A DNA stretch of 64,000 nucleotides from an uncultured Clostridia bacterium (GCA_934662505.1 CAKUKE010000001.1:248001-312000); one strand, 5' to 3'; positions 34,427-43,466 are shown, numbered from the stretch's first letter. Numbers and translations are program-made. Notes: generated by a model from the letters alone, not told the origin.

Positions 34427-35140
34427 ATGAACGCTGCATCGCTTCTCACCGAGGTGCTGACCACCAAGAGCATCGTGAACAATTCCACTTTTTCCGACTG
34501 GTTTGCCAACCAGCTGTCCAACTTCACCCCGCTGAACGTGGCGCTGGTGCTGCTGGCGGGGCTGGCGGTGGGGCTGTTCATTTCGCTGGTCTATAAAAAA
34601 ACCTACCGGGGCGTGCTCTACAGCCCCAATTTTGCCCTGACGCTGATCATGCTGACGCTGGTGACCGCCCCGGTGGTGATGGCCATTGGCTCCAACGTGG
34701 CGCTGTCCATGGGCATGGTGGGCGCGCTGTCCATCGTCCGCTTCCGTACGGCTGTGAAGGATCCGCTGGATACGGCCTACATGTTCTGGGCCATCACCAT
34801 GGGCATCCTGCTGGGTGCGGGGCAGTACCTCATTGCGCTGGTGGTGGTGCTGGGCATTTCCGTCATTTTGCTGGCGCTGTCCTATGTGAAGTTCCGCGAG
34901 CCCAACAGCTATCTGCTGGTGCTGCACTTTGACGAATACGCCCAGCAGGACATCGAGGCCGAACTGCGCCGCAGCGTTCGTTCCTACCGTATGCGGTCCA
35001 AGACCGTGTCCCGCTCCGGCGCGGAAATGACGGTGGAAGTGCGTATGGAACGGCGGAGCGATCTGGTGGGGCACATGCTGGATATCGAGGGTGTGCATGA
35101 TGCGACGCTGGTGGCCTGTCAGACAGAGGCGGGTGCGTAA
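34427..35140 (+). CDS. DUF4956 membrane protein
   Basis: A 237-residue membrane protein. Hydrophobic helices lie near residues 36-55, 70-88, 92-104, 118-133 and 135-153, followed by a soluble domain of about 80 residues. The block NVALSMGMVGALSIVRFRTAVKDP-like (positions about 90-113, key residues G96, G99, R105, R107) is the DUF4956 hallmark. No biochemical function is established for the family. It is three bases ahead of the VTC-domain gene, so it may be a partner that handles the polyphosphate product or anchors the polymerase. That is inference from gene order. Confidence 0.87.
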   Translation: MNAASLLTEVLTTKSIVNNSTFSDWFANQLSNFTPLNVALVLLAGLAVGLFISLVYKKTYRGVLYSPNFALTLIMLTLVTAPVVMAIGSNVALSMGMVGALSIVRFRTAVKDPLDTAYMFWAITMGILLGAGQYLIALVVVLGISVILLALSYVKFREPNSYLLVLHFDEYAQQDIEAELRRSVRSYRMRSKTVSRSGAEMTVEVRMERRSDLVGHMLDIEGVHDATLVACQTEAGA

Positions 35141-35143
35141 GAA

Positions 35144-35845
35144 ATGGCGCTGCCGCTTCGCCATGAACTGAAATACTTTATCACCCGTACCCAGTACGAG
35201 GTGCTTTCCCGCACCCTGCGGGGCGTGCTGACGCTGGATCCTCACGCCGCGGCGCGGGGCGGGGAATATGCCATCCGGTCGCTGTATTTTGACACGGTGT
35301 TTGACGACGCATATTACGACAAGATAAACGGCGTCAAGGATCGGGACAAGTACCGTATGCGCATTTACAATTACTCCGACAAGGAAATCTTCATGGAATG
35401 CAAGACCAAGGTGGGCGCGTTCATTTCCAAGCGTTCCCTGCAGATTCCCCGGGATCTGGCCGACCAGATGATCGCCGGCGACCCGGACGGGCTGGAGAAC
35501 ACCGCCTCCGGCCTGCTGCGGGATCTGTACCGGGAAATGCGCATCAACCTGCTGCATCCGGTGGTGATCGTGGATTACAACCGGGAAGCTTATCTGCACC
35601 CGGCGGAGGAAGTGCGCATCACCTTTGACAAGCGTCTGCGGTCGGGGCTGGGGTCGGTGGACATTTTCAACCCTGATGTGCCCACCGTGCCGGTGCTGGA
35701 CCGCGAGGAGATCATCCTGGAGGTCAAGTATAACCGGGTGCTGCCGCCCTATCTGGCGGATGTGCTCAGCTTTGCATGCCCGGAGGCGGTGCAGTCCGCC
35801 GTGTCCAAATACACCCTGTGCAGACGGTACGAAGGAAAGGAATAA
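35144..35845 (+). CDS. VTC-domain protein, probable polyphosphate polymerase
   Basis: A 233-residue soluble VTC domain, the catalytic tunnel fold of yeast Vtc4 that makes inorganic polyphosphate from ATP. Key segments are the N-terminal RHELKYFI, RSLYFDTVFDDAYYDKI, YRMRIYNYSDKEIFMECKTK and EIILEVKYN, which supply the alternating basic and acidic residues that line the tunnel and bind metal. It lacks SPX and membrane domains, so it would work in the cytoplasm, perhaps at the adjoining DUF4956 protein. Enzyme activity is inferred from the fold family. Confidence 0.88.
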   Translation: MALPLRHELKYFITRTQYEVLSRTLRGVLTLDPHAAARGGEYAIRSLYFDTVFDDAYYDKINGVKDRDKYRMRIYNYSDKEIFMECKTKVGAFISKRSLQIPRDLADQMIAGDPDGLENTASGLLRDLYREMRINLLHPVVIVDYNREAYLHPAEEVRITFDKRLRSGLGSVDIFNPDVPTVPVLDREEIILEVKYNRVLPPYLADVLSFACPEAVQSAVSKYTLCRRYEGKE

Positions 35846-35849
35846 GTGA

Positions 35850-35879
35850 AAAGGGTAAACCGAAGGTTTGCCCTTTTTT
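35850..35879 (+). terminator. Rho-independent terminator after the VTC gene
   Basis: Twelve-base stem (35850-35861 with 35865-35876, one G-U pair) with a GAA loop region, running into six T. Confidence 0.88.
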
Positions 35880-35914
35880 GAAACGGACGGTTCAGTGAAA
35901 AGGGAGCGCTGCAA

Positions 35915-38176
35915 GTGAATCTGACCCAATTGCTGGAACAACTGAAAGGTTCTTCCGCTTTCATGGAAAATGTGACCCGCTGGCAGGTGCTGCCGGCGCG
36001 GGAGGCGCGCTTTGCGCCCTGGCCGGAGGGGGTGGACGGGCGTATTCCCGCCGCGCTGGCCCGGCACGGGGTGCAGAAGCTGTACACCCATCAGGCGCAG
36101 GCTTTTGAATGCGCCCGGCAGGGGCAGGACTTTGTGGTGGTGACGCCCACCGCGTCCGGCAAAACGCTGTGCTATAACCTGCCGGTGCTGGACGAGATCC
36201 TCCGAAATCCGGATGCCCGGGCGCTGTACCTGTTTCCCACCAAAGCGCTGTCGCAGGATCAGGTAAGCGAGCTGTATGAGCTGATCACCCTGATGGGCGT
36301 TGATATCAAAACCTTTACCTACGACGGCGACACCCCCGGCGCGGCGCGAAAGGCGGTGCGGCAGGCGGGGCATGTGGTGGTGACCAACCCGGATATGCTC
36401 CACAGCGGCATTCTGCCCCATCATACCAAATGGGTCAAACTGTTTGAAAACCTCCGCTATATCGTCATTGATGAGATTCATACCTACCGGGGCGTGTTTG
36501 GCAGCAATCTGGCCAACGTGCTCCGCAGGCTTTTGCGGCTGTGCGCTTTTTACGGCAGCCACCCCCAGTTCATTCTGTGCAGCGCGACCATTGAAAACCC
36601 GGCCGAACTGGCGGAAAAGCTGATCGGCCGTCCGGTGCGGCTGATCGACGACAACGGCGCGCCCTGCGGGGAAAAACACGTGATTTTCTACAATCCACCG
36701 GTGGTCAACGCGCAGCTGGGCATCCGCAAAGGGGTGCTGCCCGAAACCCGGCGCATTGCCAGTATGCTGGTGCAAAACGGGGTGCAAACCATCACCTTTG
36801 CCAGATCCCGGCTGCAGGTGGAGGTGCTCACCCGTCAGCTGAAGGCGCTGGTCAGCGACCCGGTAGGCGTGTCCGGCAGGGTGCGGGGCTACAGGGGCGG
36901 CTACCTGCCCTCCGAGCGGCGGGACATTGAACGGGGTCTGCGCGCGGGGGATATTCAGGCAGTGGTATCCACCAATGCGCTGGAGCTGGGCGTGGATATC
37001 GGTGCGCTGGAGGCCTGTGTGCTGTGCGGGTATCCGGGCACCATCGCTTCCACCTGGCAGCAGGCGGGGCGCGCAGGACGCAGGCACGGGGTGAGCGCCA
37101 CCTTTTTTGTGGCGTCTTCCGCAGCTATCGACCAGTTCATTGTGACCCATCCGGACTATTTCTTTTCCCAGTCGCCTGAGCATGCGCTGCTCAACCCCGA
37201 CAATCTGTATGTGCTGATCAATCATTTTAAATGCGCCGCGTATGAACTGCCCTTCAAGGAGGGCGAAAGTCTCGGCAACGCGCCCGGCGGGGAGGAGATG
37301 CTGTCTTTTCTGGAGGACGCGGCCATCGTCCGCAGGGTGGGGGATGCCTACCACTGGTCGGCGGAGGATTTTCCAGCCAGCGAGATCAGTCTGCGCACCG
37401 CCATGACGGAAAACTTTGTCATCATGGATGTGACCGATCCGGGACGTCCGCGGGTGGTGGGAGAAATGGATCGGTTCACGGTGCCCATGCTGCTGCATGA
37501 AAACGCCATCTATCTGCACGAGGGGCAGACCTATCAGGTGGACAGGCTGGACTTTGACGGGTGCAAGGCCTTTATCCGAAAGGTGGACGTGGATTATTAT
37601 ACGGACGCCGACCTGAATGTGAGCCTGAGCCTGCTGGATGTGGAAAAAGAAGAGCCCGGGGCGGCGTTTGGCGAGGTGAAGGTGACCGCGCTGGTGAAAA
37701 TGTTCAAAAAGATGCGGTTCGACACGGGGGAAAATCTGGGCTTCGGCCCCGTCAGGCTGCCGGAGACGGACATGCACACCACCGCCATGTGGGTGACGCT
37801 GCCGGAGGAAACGGCGGCAAAGTATGAAAAGGACGCGCTGCAGGGCGGCATGCTGGGTATCGCCAACCTGATGCGGATTGCCGCACCCCTTTATCTGATG
37901 TGTTCGCCCCGGGATATCGCCGTGACCTATCAGGTCAAATGCCCCTTTACGGAGCGGCCTACGCTGATTTTGTACGATAACTGCCCCGGCGGGGTGGGGC
38001 TGGCGGAAAAGGCATTTTCCATGCGGGACGCGCTGCTGCGCCATTGCCGGATGATCGCGGAGGACTGCGCCTGCGAGGCCGGGTGCCCTTCCTGCGTAGG
38101 GCCGGTGGGCGAGATTGGTGCAAGGGGAAAAGAAACGGCCATACGGCTATTGGAGGAATTGACCCATGCAGGTTGA
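35915..38176 (+). CDS. mrfA: MrfA/YprA-like DEAD/DEAH-box DNA helicase
   Basis: Superfamily 2 helicase of the MrfA group, which repairs mitomycin-type DNA damage in Bacillus subtilis. Walker A is TPTASGKT, the DEAH box reads DEIH, SATIENPAEL follows, and the C-terminal helicase lobe has VVSTNALELGVDIG and QQAGRAGRR. The C-terminal DUF1998-like domain ends with a four-cysteine cluster CACEAGCPSC that should bind metal. Length, 753 residues, matches MrfA. The start is GTG at 35915 with a GGGAG site. Its usual partner, the nuclease MrfB (YprB), is not next to it. Confidence 0.9.
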   Translation: MNLTQLLEQLKGSSAFMENVTRWQVLPAREARFAPWPEGVDGRIPAALARHGVQKLYTHQAQAFECARQGQDFVVVTPTASGKTLCYNLPVLDEILRNPDARALYLFPTKALSQDQVSELYELITLMGVDIKTFTYDGDTPGAARKAVRQAGHVVVTNPDMLHSGILPHHTKWVKLFENLRYIVIDEIHTYRGVFGSNLANVLRRLLRLCAFYGSHPQFILCSATIENPAELAEKLIGRPVRLIDDNGAPCGEKHVIFYNPPVVNAQLGIRKGVLPETRRIASMLVQNGVQTITFARSRLQVEVLTRQLKALVSDPVGVSGRVRGYRGGYLPSERRDIERGLRAGDIQAVVSTNALELGVDIGALEACVLCGYPGTIASTWQQAGRAGRRHGVSATFFVASSAAIDQFIVTHPDYFFSQSPEHALLNPDNLYVLINHFKCAAYELPFKEGESLGNAPGGEEMLSFLEDAAIVRRVGDAYHWSAEDFPASEISLRTAMTENFVIMDVTDPGRPRVVGEMDRFTVPMLLHENAIYLHEGQTYQVDRLDFDGCKAFIRKVDVDYYTDADLNVSLSLLDVEKEEPGAAFGEVKVTALVKMFKKMRFDTGENLGFGPVRLPETDMHTTAMWVTLPEETAAKYEKDALQGGMLGIANLMRIAAPLYLMCSPRDIAVTYQVKCPFTERPTLILYDNCPGGVGLAEKAFSMRDALLRHCRMIAEDCACEAGCPSCVGPVGEIGARGKETAIRLLEELTHAG

Positions 38177-39536
38177 AGCGCTGGTGGCCGCGCAGCGCGC
38201 GGCACAGAAAAAGCAGCCCTTCATTTCCTATGCCGAGCGCGCAGCGGCGCTGGAAAGGCTGCACAAGGCCATCCGGGCAAGGGAGAAGGATATTCTTCGC
38301 GCCCTTGAGCAGGATCTGGGCAAGTGCGAAGGGGAAGGGTTTATGACCGAGGTGGCGCTGGTGCTGGACGAATTGAAGACCGCGCGCCGGCACCTGAAAA
38401 AATGGATGCGCCCCCGGAGGGTGCCCGGGTCGCTGGCACAGCTGCCGGGGCACGGGGTGCGCGTGCCGGAAGCCTACGGACTCGTGCTGATCATGGCGCC
38501 GTGGAATTACCCCTTTCAGCTGACCCTGTCGCCCCTCATCGGCGCCGTTGCGGCGGGCAACCGCTGCGCGGTCAAGCCCAGCGCCTATGCGCCTGCGACG
38601 GCGCGGGTGATGGAGGAAATGCTGAACGCGTGCTTTGACAGAACATGGGTGTTTACCGTGCAGGGGGGACGGGCGGAAAATCAGGCGCTGCTGGATCAGC
38701 GGTTTGACTACATTTTCTTTACCGGCGGCGTTGCAGTGGGCAAGGTGGTGCTGGAAAAGGCCGCCCGTTATGTGACCCCGGTGACGCTGGAGCTGGGGGG
38801 CAAAAGCCCCTGCATTGTGGATGAAACGGCGGATATCGGGCTGGCGGCGCGGCGCATTGCTTTCGGTAAGGGGCTCAACAGCGGGCAGACCTGCGTGGCG
38901 CCCGACTATGTGTATGCGCATCGGTCGGTGGCAGAACAGCTGATGGCGGCCATTCGGGACGAGTGGGCGCGCAGCTATGGGACGGACGCACTGCACAGCG
39001 CGCAGTGGCCGCACATGGTGACCCGGCGGCATTTTGACCGGGTGCGGGGACTGATCGACCCGGAGAAGGTGTTCTGCGGCGGGCAGACGGATGAGGGAAC
39101 CCTGCGCATAGCGCCCACTATCCTGCGCAATGCCGGCTGGGATGATCCGGCGATGGGTGAGGAGATCTTCGGCCCCGTGCTGCCTGTGATGACGTTTGAT
39201 CGTCTGGACGAGGTCATCGACGCGGTGAACAGTCACGAAAAGCCACTGGCACTGTATCTGTTCACCCGCAGCCGGGAGGCGGAAAAACGGGTGATGACGC
39301 AGGTCGCCTTCGGCGGCGGCTGCGTCAACGACACGCTGATCCATCTGGCCACGTCTCATATGCCCTTTGGCGGCGTGGGGCACAGCGGCATGGGCAGCTA
39401 CCACGGCGTGTGGTCGTTTGATACGTTCACCCATTATAAAAGCGTGCTGCGGCAGAAGACGCGGCCGGACGTGCCGCTGCGCTATCCGCCCTTTACCCCG
39501 GGAAAGCTGCGCCTGATGCGGCGGCTGTTCAAGTGA
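38166..39536 (+). CDS. NAD(P)-dependent aldehyde dehydrogenase
   Basis: Oxidises an aldehyde to the acid. The 456-residue length without an N-terminal extension, and APWNYPFQL, VTLELGGKSP (general-base glutamate) and NSGQTCVAPDY (nucleophilic cysteine), fit the class 3-like, often lipid- or aromatic-aldehyde-active group. The end PFTPGKLRLMRRLFK is charged, without the membrane helix of fatty aldehyde dehydrogenases. It overlaps mrfA by 11 bases and continues into a SpoU-type methyltransferase gene 12 bases later, so it is cotranscribed with them. The substrate is unknown. Confidence 0.9.
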   Translation: MQVEALVAAQRAAQKKQPFISYAERAAALERLHKAIRAREKDILRALEQDLGKCEGEGFMTEVALVLDELKTARRHLKKWMRPRRVPGSLAQLPGHGVRVPEAYGLVLIMAPWNYPFQLTLSPLIGAVAAGNRCAVKPSAYAPATARVMEEMLNACFDRTWVFTVQGGRAENQALLDQRFDYIFFTGGVAVGKVVLEKAARYVTPVTLELGGKSPCIVDETADIGLAARRIAFGKGLNSGQTCVAPDYVYAHRSVAEQLMAAIRDEWARSYGTDALHSAQWPHMVTRRHFDRVRGLIDPEKVFCGGQTDEGTLRIAPTILRNAGWDDPAMGEEIFGPVLPVMTFDRLDEVIDAVNSHEKPLALYLFTRSREAEKRVMTQVAFGGGCVNDTLIHLATSHMPFGGVGHSGMGSYHGVWSFDTFTHYKSVLRQKTRPDVPLRYPPFTPGKLRLMRRLFK

Positions 39537-39548
39537 GGAGAGAAGAAA

Positions 39549-40265
39549 ATGCCCAGTCTTGAAAAATATCACAGAGCGCTGGACTATTCCTATGCGCCGG
39601 GCATGTTCCCCGCCATGGAGGCGTTGACCAAACGCCCGGAGACGGTGCGCCGCCTTCTTTTGTCCGAACGGGCGGAGGGCGAGGGACGGGACAGGCTCGT
39701 CCAGCGGTGTGCACAGGCGGGAATACGGGTCGAGACGGCGGACAAGGCGCTTTCCCGCATTTCGGGCAAGGACAACTGCTTTGCCGCGGCGGTCGTGGAA
39801 AAACGGTACCTGCCGCTTCAGCCCGGAAGGCATGTGGTGCTGCACCACATTTCCGACGCGGGCAATCTGGGCACCATTCTGCGTACGGCGCTGGGCTTTG
39901 GGTATCTGGACATTGCCGTCATCCGTCCTGCGGCGGACTGCTTTGACCCTCATGTGATCCGGGCCAGCATGGGCGCCATTTTTTCCCTGCGGGTGACGGA
40001 GTATGATGATTTTGACGCCTATCACCGGGCGTTTCCCGGGCAGCGGCTCTACCCGTTCATGCTGGATGGGTCGATGCTGCTGAGCGAGGCGGTGGCGGCG
40101 GGGGTGCCCCGGGAGGCTTCCCTGATTTTCGGAAACGAGGGCGCGGGTCTGCCGGCCGGGTTTGGCCGGATGGGGCAGGCGGTGCGCATTCCCCACAGCG
40201 GGGACATTGACAGCCTGAACCTGTCTGTCGCCGCGGCGATCGGCATGTATGCCATGAAGGAGTGA
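39549..40265 (+). CDS. SpoU/TrmH-family RNA 2'-O-methyltransferase
   Basis: Methylates a ribose 2'-OH in rRNA or tRNA. The trefoil-knot SPOUT domain is evident in the second half: HHISDAGNLGTILRTALGFG, LIFGNEGAGL and IPHSGDIDSLNLSVAAAIGMY correspond to motifs 1, 2 and 3. The N-terminal ~85 residues look like the small substrate-binding domain of this family. Length is 238 residues. AGGAG precedes the ATG. Exact target not assignable. It is followed directly by ywlG, with an overlap or short gap depending on that start. Confidence 0.92.
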   Translation: MPSLEKYHRALDYSYAPGMFPAMEALTKRPETVRRLLLSERAEGEGRDRLVQRCAQAGIRVETADKALSRISGKDNCFAAAVVEKRYLPLQPGRHVVLHHISDAGNLGTILRTALGFGYLDIAVIRPAADCFDPHVIRASMGAIFSLRVTEYDDFDAYHRAFPGQRLYPFMLDGSMLLSEAVAAGVPREASLIFGNEGAGLPAGFGRMGQAVRIPHSGDIDSLNLSVAAAIGMYAMKE

Positions 40266-40270
40266 ACGGT

Positions 40271-40816
40271 ATGGAGCGTCAGCAGATAGAAAGGGAACTT
40301 CGCGCCGCCATGGAGGCGGTGTGCGCCGCCGGAAGGCTGCAGCCGGGCGCGCAGGTGGTGATCGGCTGCTCGACCAGCGAGATCGTGGGCGGCGTGATCG
40401 GTCATGCCAGCGCGCCGGAGGTGGGCGCATGGGTGGCTGAAACGGTGTTGGCTTTTTGTGCAGAGCGGGGGTATACGCCGGTTTTCCAGTGCTGCGAGCA
40501 TTTGAACCGTGCGCTGGTCATCCCGCTTGCGGCGGCGGAAAAACACGGTTACGACCGGGTATGCGCCGTTCCCCAGCCCAAGGCGGGAGGAAGCGTGCCC
40601 GCGGCGGCGTGGACGCGCATGGAGGCACCGGCGCTGGTGACCCACGTGCGGGCGGACGCCGGGCTGGATATCGGCGATACCCTGATCGGCATGCATCTGC
40701 GGGATGTGGCGGTGCCCTTCCGCTGTCCCGGAGTGGCGCAGATCGGACAGGCGCACCTGACCATGGCCTACACCCGGCTTCCCTTCATCGGCGGGAGCCG
40801 CGCGGTGTACGGCTGA
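40271..40816 (+). CDS. ywlG: YwlG/UPF0340 (TIGR01440) family protein
   Basis: A 181-residue protein of the UPF0340 family, conserved in Bacillota with no established function. Diagnostic blocks are QVVIGCSTSEIVGGVIG, FQCCEHLNRALVI and VCAVPQPKAGGS, then HVRADAGLDIGDTLIGMHL and AYTRLPFIGGSRAVY. The ATG at 40271 sits eight bases after AAGGAG; a GTG at 40262 is an alternative that would overlap the previous stop. It ends the run mrfA-aldehyde dehydrogenase-SpoU-ywlG. Confidence 0.9.
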   Translation: MERQQIERELRAAMEAVCAAGRLQPGAQVVIGCSTSEIVGGVIGHASAPEVGAWVAETVLAFCAERGYTPVFQCCEHLNRALVIPLAAAEKHGYDRVCAVPQPKAGGSVPAAAWTRMEAPALVTHVRADAGLDIGDTLIGMHLRDVAVPFRCPGVAQIGQAHLTMAYTRLPFIGGSRAVYG

Positions 40817-40857
40817 AGGCGGAAACTGGCTTTTGCGTCAAAAAATGTCCGTTTCCC

Positions 40858-40886
40858 TTGCTTTTTTGGCGATGCGATGATATGAT
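40858..40886 (+). promoter_or_regulatory. Promoter for the ferredoxin gene
   Basis: TTGCTT (40858-40863), a 17-base spacer and TATGAT (40881-40886), about 43 bases ahead of the ferredoxin start. Confidence 0.75.
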
Positions 40887-40928
40887 ATAGGAGCGCGAAG
40901 GCGCAGTTCAATATGGAGGTAATAAACC

Positions 40929-41099
40929 ATGGCTTACAAGATTTCTGACGAATGCATCAGCTGCGGCGCTTGTGCGTCCGAATGCCCTCAGGAAGCGATC
41001 AGCGAAGGCGACGGCAAGTACGTCATCGACGCCGATAAGTGCATCGAGTGCGGCGTGTGCGCCGACACCTGCCCCGTGGGTGCTCCCCAGCAGGACTGA
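40929..41099 (+). CDS. 2[4Fe-4S] ferredoxin
   Basis: Small electron carrier of 56 residues with two classic clostridial cluster motifs, CISCGACASECP and CIECGVCADTCP, each CxxCxxCxxxCP. The halves repeat one another. It serves as the low-potential donor of fermentative anaerobes. The ribosome site GGAGGT lies eight bases before the ATG. It has its own promoter and terminator, so it is a monocistronic, probably highly expressed gene. Given the flavodoxin elsewhere in the window, the two may replace each other as iron supply changes. Confidence 0.95.
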   Translation: MAYKISDECISCGACASECPQEAISEGDGKYVIDADKCIECGVCADTCPVGAPQQD

Positions 41100-41120
41100 C
41101 AAGCGTACTGCTGCAAGCAA

Positions 41121-41155
41121 AAACACCGTTCCCGCAAGGGAACGGTGTTTTTTTT
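41121..41155 (+). terminator. Rho-independent terminator after the ferredoxin gene
   Basis: Thirteen-base stem (41121-41133 with 41138-41150, left arm AAACACCGTTCCC) with a GCAA tetraloop and a long T run. Confidence 0.95.
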
Positions 41156-41270
41156 GTTTTTCCCCGGGCATCCGACTGCGGAGAACAGGCGCAGCGGCAG
41201 GGGGGAGGAAAACGCAAACAGGCGGACGGCAGGGAAAAAACGCGTGCCCTGAAACGCGGCGGCGGTTGCT

Positions 41271-41432
41271 TCAGCGGGGTCGACGGTCATTTTTCCGGCA
41301 CCCGTTTTTCCCGCAGGAAAGACAGTCGCCGCTGCAGCCGCCGCACCTGCCCCTGCCGCGCCGCAGCGACCGTACGGCGGTGAAAACAGCCAGCGCCAGC
41401 CCGGCAAGCAGCAGCCAGTCCAATGGTTTCAT
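41271..41432 (-). CDS. FeoB-associated Cys-rich membrane peptide (first feo operon)
   Basis: A 53-residue peptide directly downstream of feoB. One membrane helix (about residues 5-19, WLLLAGLALAVFTAV) is followed by a basic stretch and a cysteine-rich tail, CGGCSGDCLSCGKNGC. This is the architecture of FeoB-associated Cys-rich peptides (PF12669 type), thought to assist ferrous iron transfer. AAGGAG precedes the ATG at 41432. The gap to the feoB stop is 30 bases, so it is part of the same operon. Confidence 0.85.
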   Translation of the reverse strand: MKPLDWLLLAGLALAVFTAVRSLRRGRGRCGGCSGDCLSCGKNGCRKNDRRPR

Positions 41433-41462
41433 GAGGCTCCTTTCCGGGTTTTTGCAAACCTG

Positions 41463-43466
41463 TTACAGTAGACAGCCGATCTGGTAGACCACAGCGCCCG
41501 TGACCCAGGCAACGGCGCACTGGAGCAGAATGATGCCGAGGGTCGCCCAGCGGGAGGAAAGCTCCTTGCGGAAGGTAGCCACCGCCGCTACGCAGGGCGT
41601 GTACAGCAGGGTAAACAGCAGAAAGCTGACGGCGGAGAGCGGCGTGAACATGCCTGAAAGCACGCCGCTGAGCTTGCCGGTGGTGGTGCCGAGCAGCACG
41701 GCCAGCGTACTGACCACCGCTTCCTTGGCGGTAAAGCCGCTGACCAGCGCCGTTGCGACCCGCCAGTCTCCAATGCCCAGCGGGCGCAGAACCGGCGCGA
41801 TCCACTGGCCTAACAGCGCCAGCAGGCTCTGCTCGCCGGTTTCTACCACGTTCAGCCGCAGGTCGAAGGTCTGCAGGAACCAGATGACCACCGTGGCCAG
41901 AAAAATGATGGTGAAGGCGCGCTGCAGGAAGTCTTTCGCCTTATCCCATAGAAGCAGGCCGACATTTTTCGGGGAAGGCATGCGGTAGTTGGGCAGTTCC
42001 ATCACGAAGGGAACGGGCTGCCCCCGGAACAGCGTACGGTTCAGCACAAACGCCGCCAGAATGCCCAGCACGATGCCGGCCGCATACAGGCAGATCATGC
42101 ACAGCGCGGGATGCTCCGGGAAAAAGGCAGCGGCAAACACCGCATAGATGGGAATCTTGGCGGAGCAGCTCATGAACGGAACCAGCATGATGGTCATTTT
42201 CCTGTCGCGGTCGGAGGACAGCGTGCGGGTGGACATGACGGCGGGAACCGTGCAGCCGAAGCCAATGAGCATGGGCACAAAGCTGCGGCCTGACAGCCCC
42301 AGCCGGCGCAGCGGCTTATCCATTACAAACGCGATGCGGGCCATATAGCCCGTATCTTCCAGAATGGACAGAAAGAAGAACAGCACCACAATGATGGGCA
42401 GGAAGGACAGGACGCTGCCGACCCCTGCAAACACGCCGTCGATGAGCAGGCTCTGTACCACGGGGTTGAGCCCGTAGGCGGTCAGCGCGCTGTCTACAAC
42501 GGCCGTCAGACGGTCGATGCCGGCCGCCAGCGCGTCGGATAAAAAAGCGCCGATCACATTGAAAGAAAGGTAAAACACCAGAAACATGATCAGGGCAAAC
42601 ACGGGCAGAGCGGTGTATTTGCCTGTCAGGATACGATCCATCTTCACGCTGCGGCGATGCTCGCGGCTCTCGTGGCATTTGACAACGGCCTGAGAGACGG
42701 TGCGCTCGATAAAGGTATAGCGCATGTCGGCCAGGGCTTCGTTTCGGTCGAAACAGGCGTCGCGCTCCATTTCGACGATGGAATGCTCCAGCAGCTCCCG
42801 CTCGTTTTCATCCAGCCCCAGACGGTCGGCCAGCGCGTTGTCGCCTTCGATCAGCTTGGTGGCGCAGAAACGGGGCGAAATGCCTTCCTTTTCCGCGTGG
42901 TCTTCAATCAGGTGCGCCACGGCGTGAATGCAGCGGTGCACAGGACCACTCTGGCAGAAATCGGTCACGGTGGGGCGGATCCTGTTTCGAGCCACGTTGA
43001 CCATCTGGTCGACCAGCTCGGATATGCCTTCGCCTTTGGCTGCGGAAATGGGAACCACCGGAATACCCAGACATTCGGACAGCTTCTGCACGTTGACGGA
43101 TCCGCCATTGGCGCGCACCTCGTCCATCATGTTCAGCGCCAGCACGGTGGGGATCCGCAGCTCAAGCAGCTGGAGCGTCAGGTACAGATTGCGCTCAATG
43201 TTGGTGGCATCCACGATGTTGATAATGCCGTCCGGCTTCTGATTGATGATGAAATCGCGGGTGACGATTTCTTCCTTTGTGTAGGGACGAATGGAGTAGA
43301 TGCCGGGCAGATCCACCACCGTGCAGCCCTTTGCGCTGCGCACCTCTCCCATTTTCTGATCTACGGTGACGCCCGGAAAATTGCCTACGTGCTGGTTTGA
43401 GCCGGTCAGGGCGTTGAAAAGGGTGGTTTTACCGCAGTTCTGATTGCCGGCCAGTGCGAAAATCAT
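41463..43466 (-). CDS. feoB: Ferrous iron transporter FeoB (first copy)
   Basis: GTP-driven Fe(II) importer of the cytoplasmic membrane. The N-terminal G domain has LAGNQNCGKTT (G1), DLPGIYS (G3) and LNMMDE (G4). A membrane domain follows with the gate motifs MARIAFVMDKPLRRLGLSGRSF and FGCTVPAVMSTRTL. The ATG at 43466 overlaps the feoA stop as ATGA; an earlier in-frame start at 43487 lies inside feoA. At 667 residues it is the standard form, with only a short loop after the first membrane helix, unlike the second copy at 52271. Confidence 0.96.
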   Translation of the reverse strand: MIFALAGNQNCGKTTLFNALTGSNQHVGNFPGVTVDQKMGEVRSAKGCTVVDLPGIYSIRPYTKEEIVTRDFIINQKPDGIINIVDATNIERNLYLTLQLLELRIPTVLALNMMDEVRANGGSVNVQKLSECLGIPVVPISAAKGEGISELVDQMVNVARNRIRPTVTDFCQSGPVHRCIHAVAHLIEDHAEKEGISPRFCATKLIEGDNALADRLGLDENERELLEHSIVEMERDACFDRNEALADMRYTFIERTVSQAVVKCHESREHRRSVKMDRILTGKYTALPVFALIMFLVFYLSFNVIGAFLSDALAAGIDRLTAVVDSALTAYGLNPVVQSLLIDGVFAGVGSVLSFLPIIVVLFFFLSILEDTGYMARIAFVMDKPLRRLGLSGRSFVPMLIGFGCTVPAVMSTRTLSSDRDRKMTIMLVPFMSCSAKIPIYAVFAAAFFPEHPALCMICLYAAGIVLGILAAFVLNRTLFRGQPVPFVMELPNYRMPSPKNVGLLLWDKAKDFLQRAFTIIFLATVVIWFLQTFDLRLNVVETGEQSLLALLGQWIAPVLRPLGIGDWRVATALVSGFTAKEAVVSTLAVLLGTTTGKLSGVLSGMFTPLSAVSFLLFTLLYTPCVAAVATFRKELSSRWATLGIILLQCAVAWVTGAVVYQIGCLL

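Noticed and set aside
34163..38044. A 1293-codon open frame on the minus strand
   Set aside because: It lies opposite DUF4956, VTC and mrfA, which have clear families and ribosome sites. The antisense frame is low-complexity in His, Gln, Arg and Gly, as expected from GC-rich third positions, and shows no recognisable domain.
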